Shown here piece after piece: positions 63,895 to 64,000 of a stretch of DNA of 64,000 nucleotides; within the stretch, counting starts at the first letter, position 1, and every line of letters begins with the position of its first letter. Source of the DNA: Burkholderiales bacterium 67-32 (GTDB lineage: Bacteria; Pseudomonadota; Gammaproteobacteria; Burkholderiales; Burkholderiaceae_B); contig MKUP01000026.1 of assembly GCA_001898625.1 (NCBI GenBank), positions 1 through 64,000 of the forward strand, read 5' to 3'. The notes beneath the pieces are model-generated. The model saw only the letters and a program-made list of their open reading frames with translations. It had not been told where the DNA came from and ran no database searches. The position numbers and the translations under genes were made by a program.

Positions 63895-64000
63895 GGCAAT
63901 TACGCATATGTCTGCCCAGGATGCTGGTGGCGCTGGTGGCGTGGCTGGCGCTTGGTGCCGCCTACGCCGCCGATGAGATGCCTCATCCCGGCCGTCTGGC
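63891..64000 (+). CDS. secreted/envelope protein, N-terminal fragment
   Basis: Incomplete at the window end. From TTG 63891 (GGAG five bases upstream) the frame reads a signal peptide: basic start MRQLRICLPRM, hydrophobic core, cleavage near AYA|ADEM. An ATG at 63921 is an alternative. Divergent from exopolysaccharide genes, so an export or modification protein of that locus is likely; the family cannot be read from 36 residues. Confidence 0.55.
   Translation, partial: MRQLRICLPRMLVALVAWLALGAAYAADEMPHPGRL

Noticed and set aside
63916-63984. ATG 63916 as start of the right-edge gene
   Set aside because: That frame stops after 22 codons; the overlapping frame from TTG 63891 gives a coherent signal peptide.

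Overview
The window is high-GC DNA from a betaproteobacterium, most likely Burkholderiales/Alcaligenaceae (Bordetella- or Achromobacter-like). The grounds are the orphan Bug-type periplasmic receptors, the housekeeping order trxA-rho-rpmE2 and ffs-dnaX-ybaB-recR, a bacterial 3-hydroxyanthranilate dioxygenase, and GC-rich intergenic repeats. No phage, insertion sequence, CRISPR array or tRNA was seen; the only RNA gene found is the SRP 4.5S RNA on the minus strand at 57882-57976.

Layout. 1-5.0 kb: end of a PDR/VanB oxidoreductase, a MarR regulator with two operator-like palindromes, then a tight operon (Bug receptor, amidohydrolase, M24 pita-bread protein, 2-hydroxyacid dehydrogenase). 5.0-15.0 kb: GntR regulator divergent from a catabolic operon (extradiol VOC dioxygenase, class II aldolase-like protein, muconic-semialdehyde dehydrogenase, 4-oxalocrotonate tautomerase, five-gene Liv-type ABC transporter, SDR). 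15.1-21.2 kb: Bug receptor and M20 amidohydrolase, MarR, LysR, tautomerase-like protein, alpha/beta hydrolase, third Bug receptor. 21.2-33.1 kb: dnaE, then lipopolysaccharide/core genes (O-antigen ligase, GT4, two GT9, msbA, two tandem GT9 paralogues). 33.2-42.1 kb: second aromatic cluster (two Liv-type receptors, MBL hydrolase, 3-hydroxyanthranilate dioxygenase, LysR, semialdehyde dehydrogenase, MarR, 2-oxopentenoate hydratase, 4-oxalocrotonate decarboxylase). 42.3-47.5 kb: rhodanese, thiosulfate permease-like protein, 54-aa membrane protein, zinc-type TonB receptor with a His-rich loop, ferritin-like protein. 47.5-64 kb: degenerate EAL protein, rsgA, pterin dehydratase, M48 protease, orn, MATE pump, ArnT-like transferase, rpmE2, rho, trxA, ffs, dnaX, ybaB, recR, slyX, and the start of an exopolysaccharide locus.

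Working model. The two aromatic clusters complement each other. The first has ring cleavage, dehydrogenation, tautomerisation and uptake, but no decarboxylase/hydratase. The second supplies decarboxylase and hydratase and has its own ring-cleavage enzyme for 3-hydroxyanthranilate-like substrates, but no recognisable ACMS decarboxylase or aminomuconate deaminase. Several enzymes here (class II aldolase-like, M24, first rhodanese domain, EAL, ferritin) lack canonical catalytic or ligand residues while the surrounding operons look intact. The most interesting signals are these repurposed folds, paired MarR-type operators, a six-copy intergenic repeat often placed just after stop codons, mirror-image ffs/dnaX promoters, and several genes with a -10 box only 6-7 bases before the start codon. 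All function calls come from reading the sequence; none was tested by a search.
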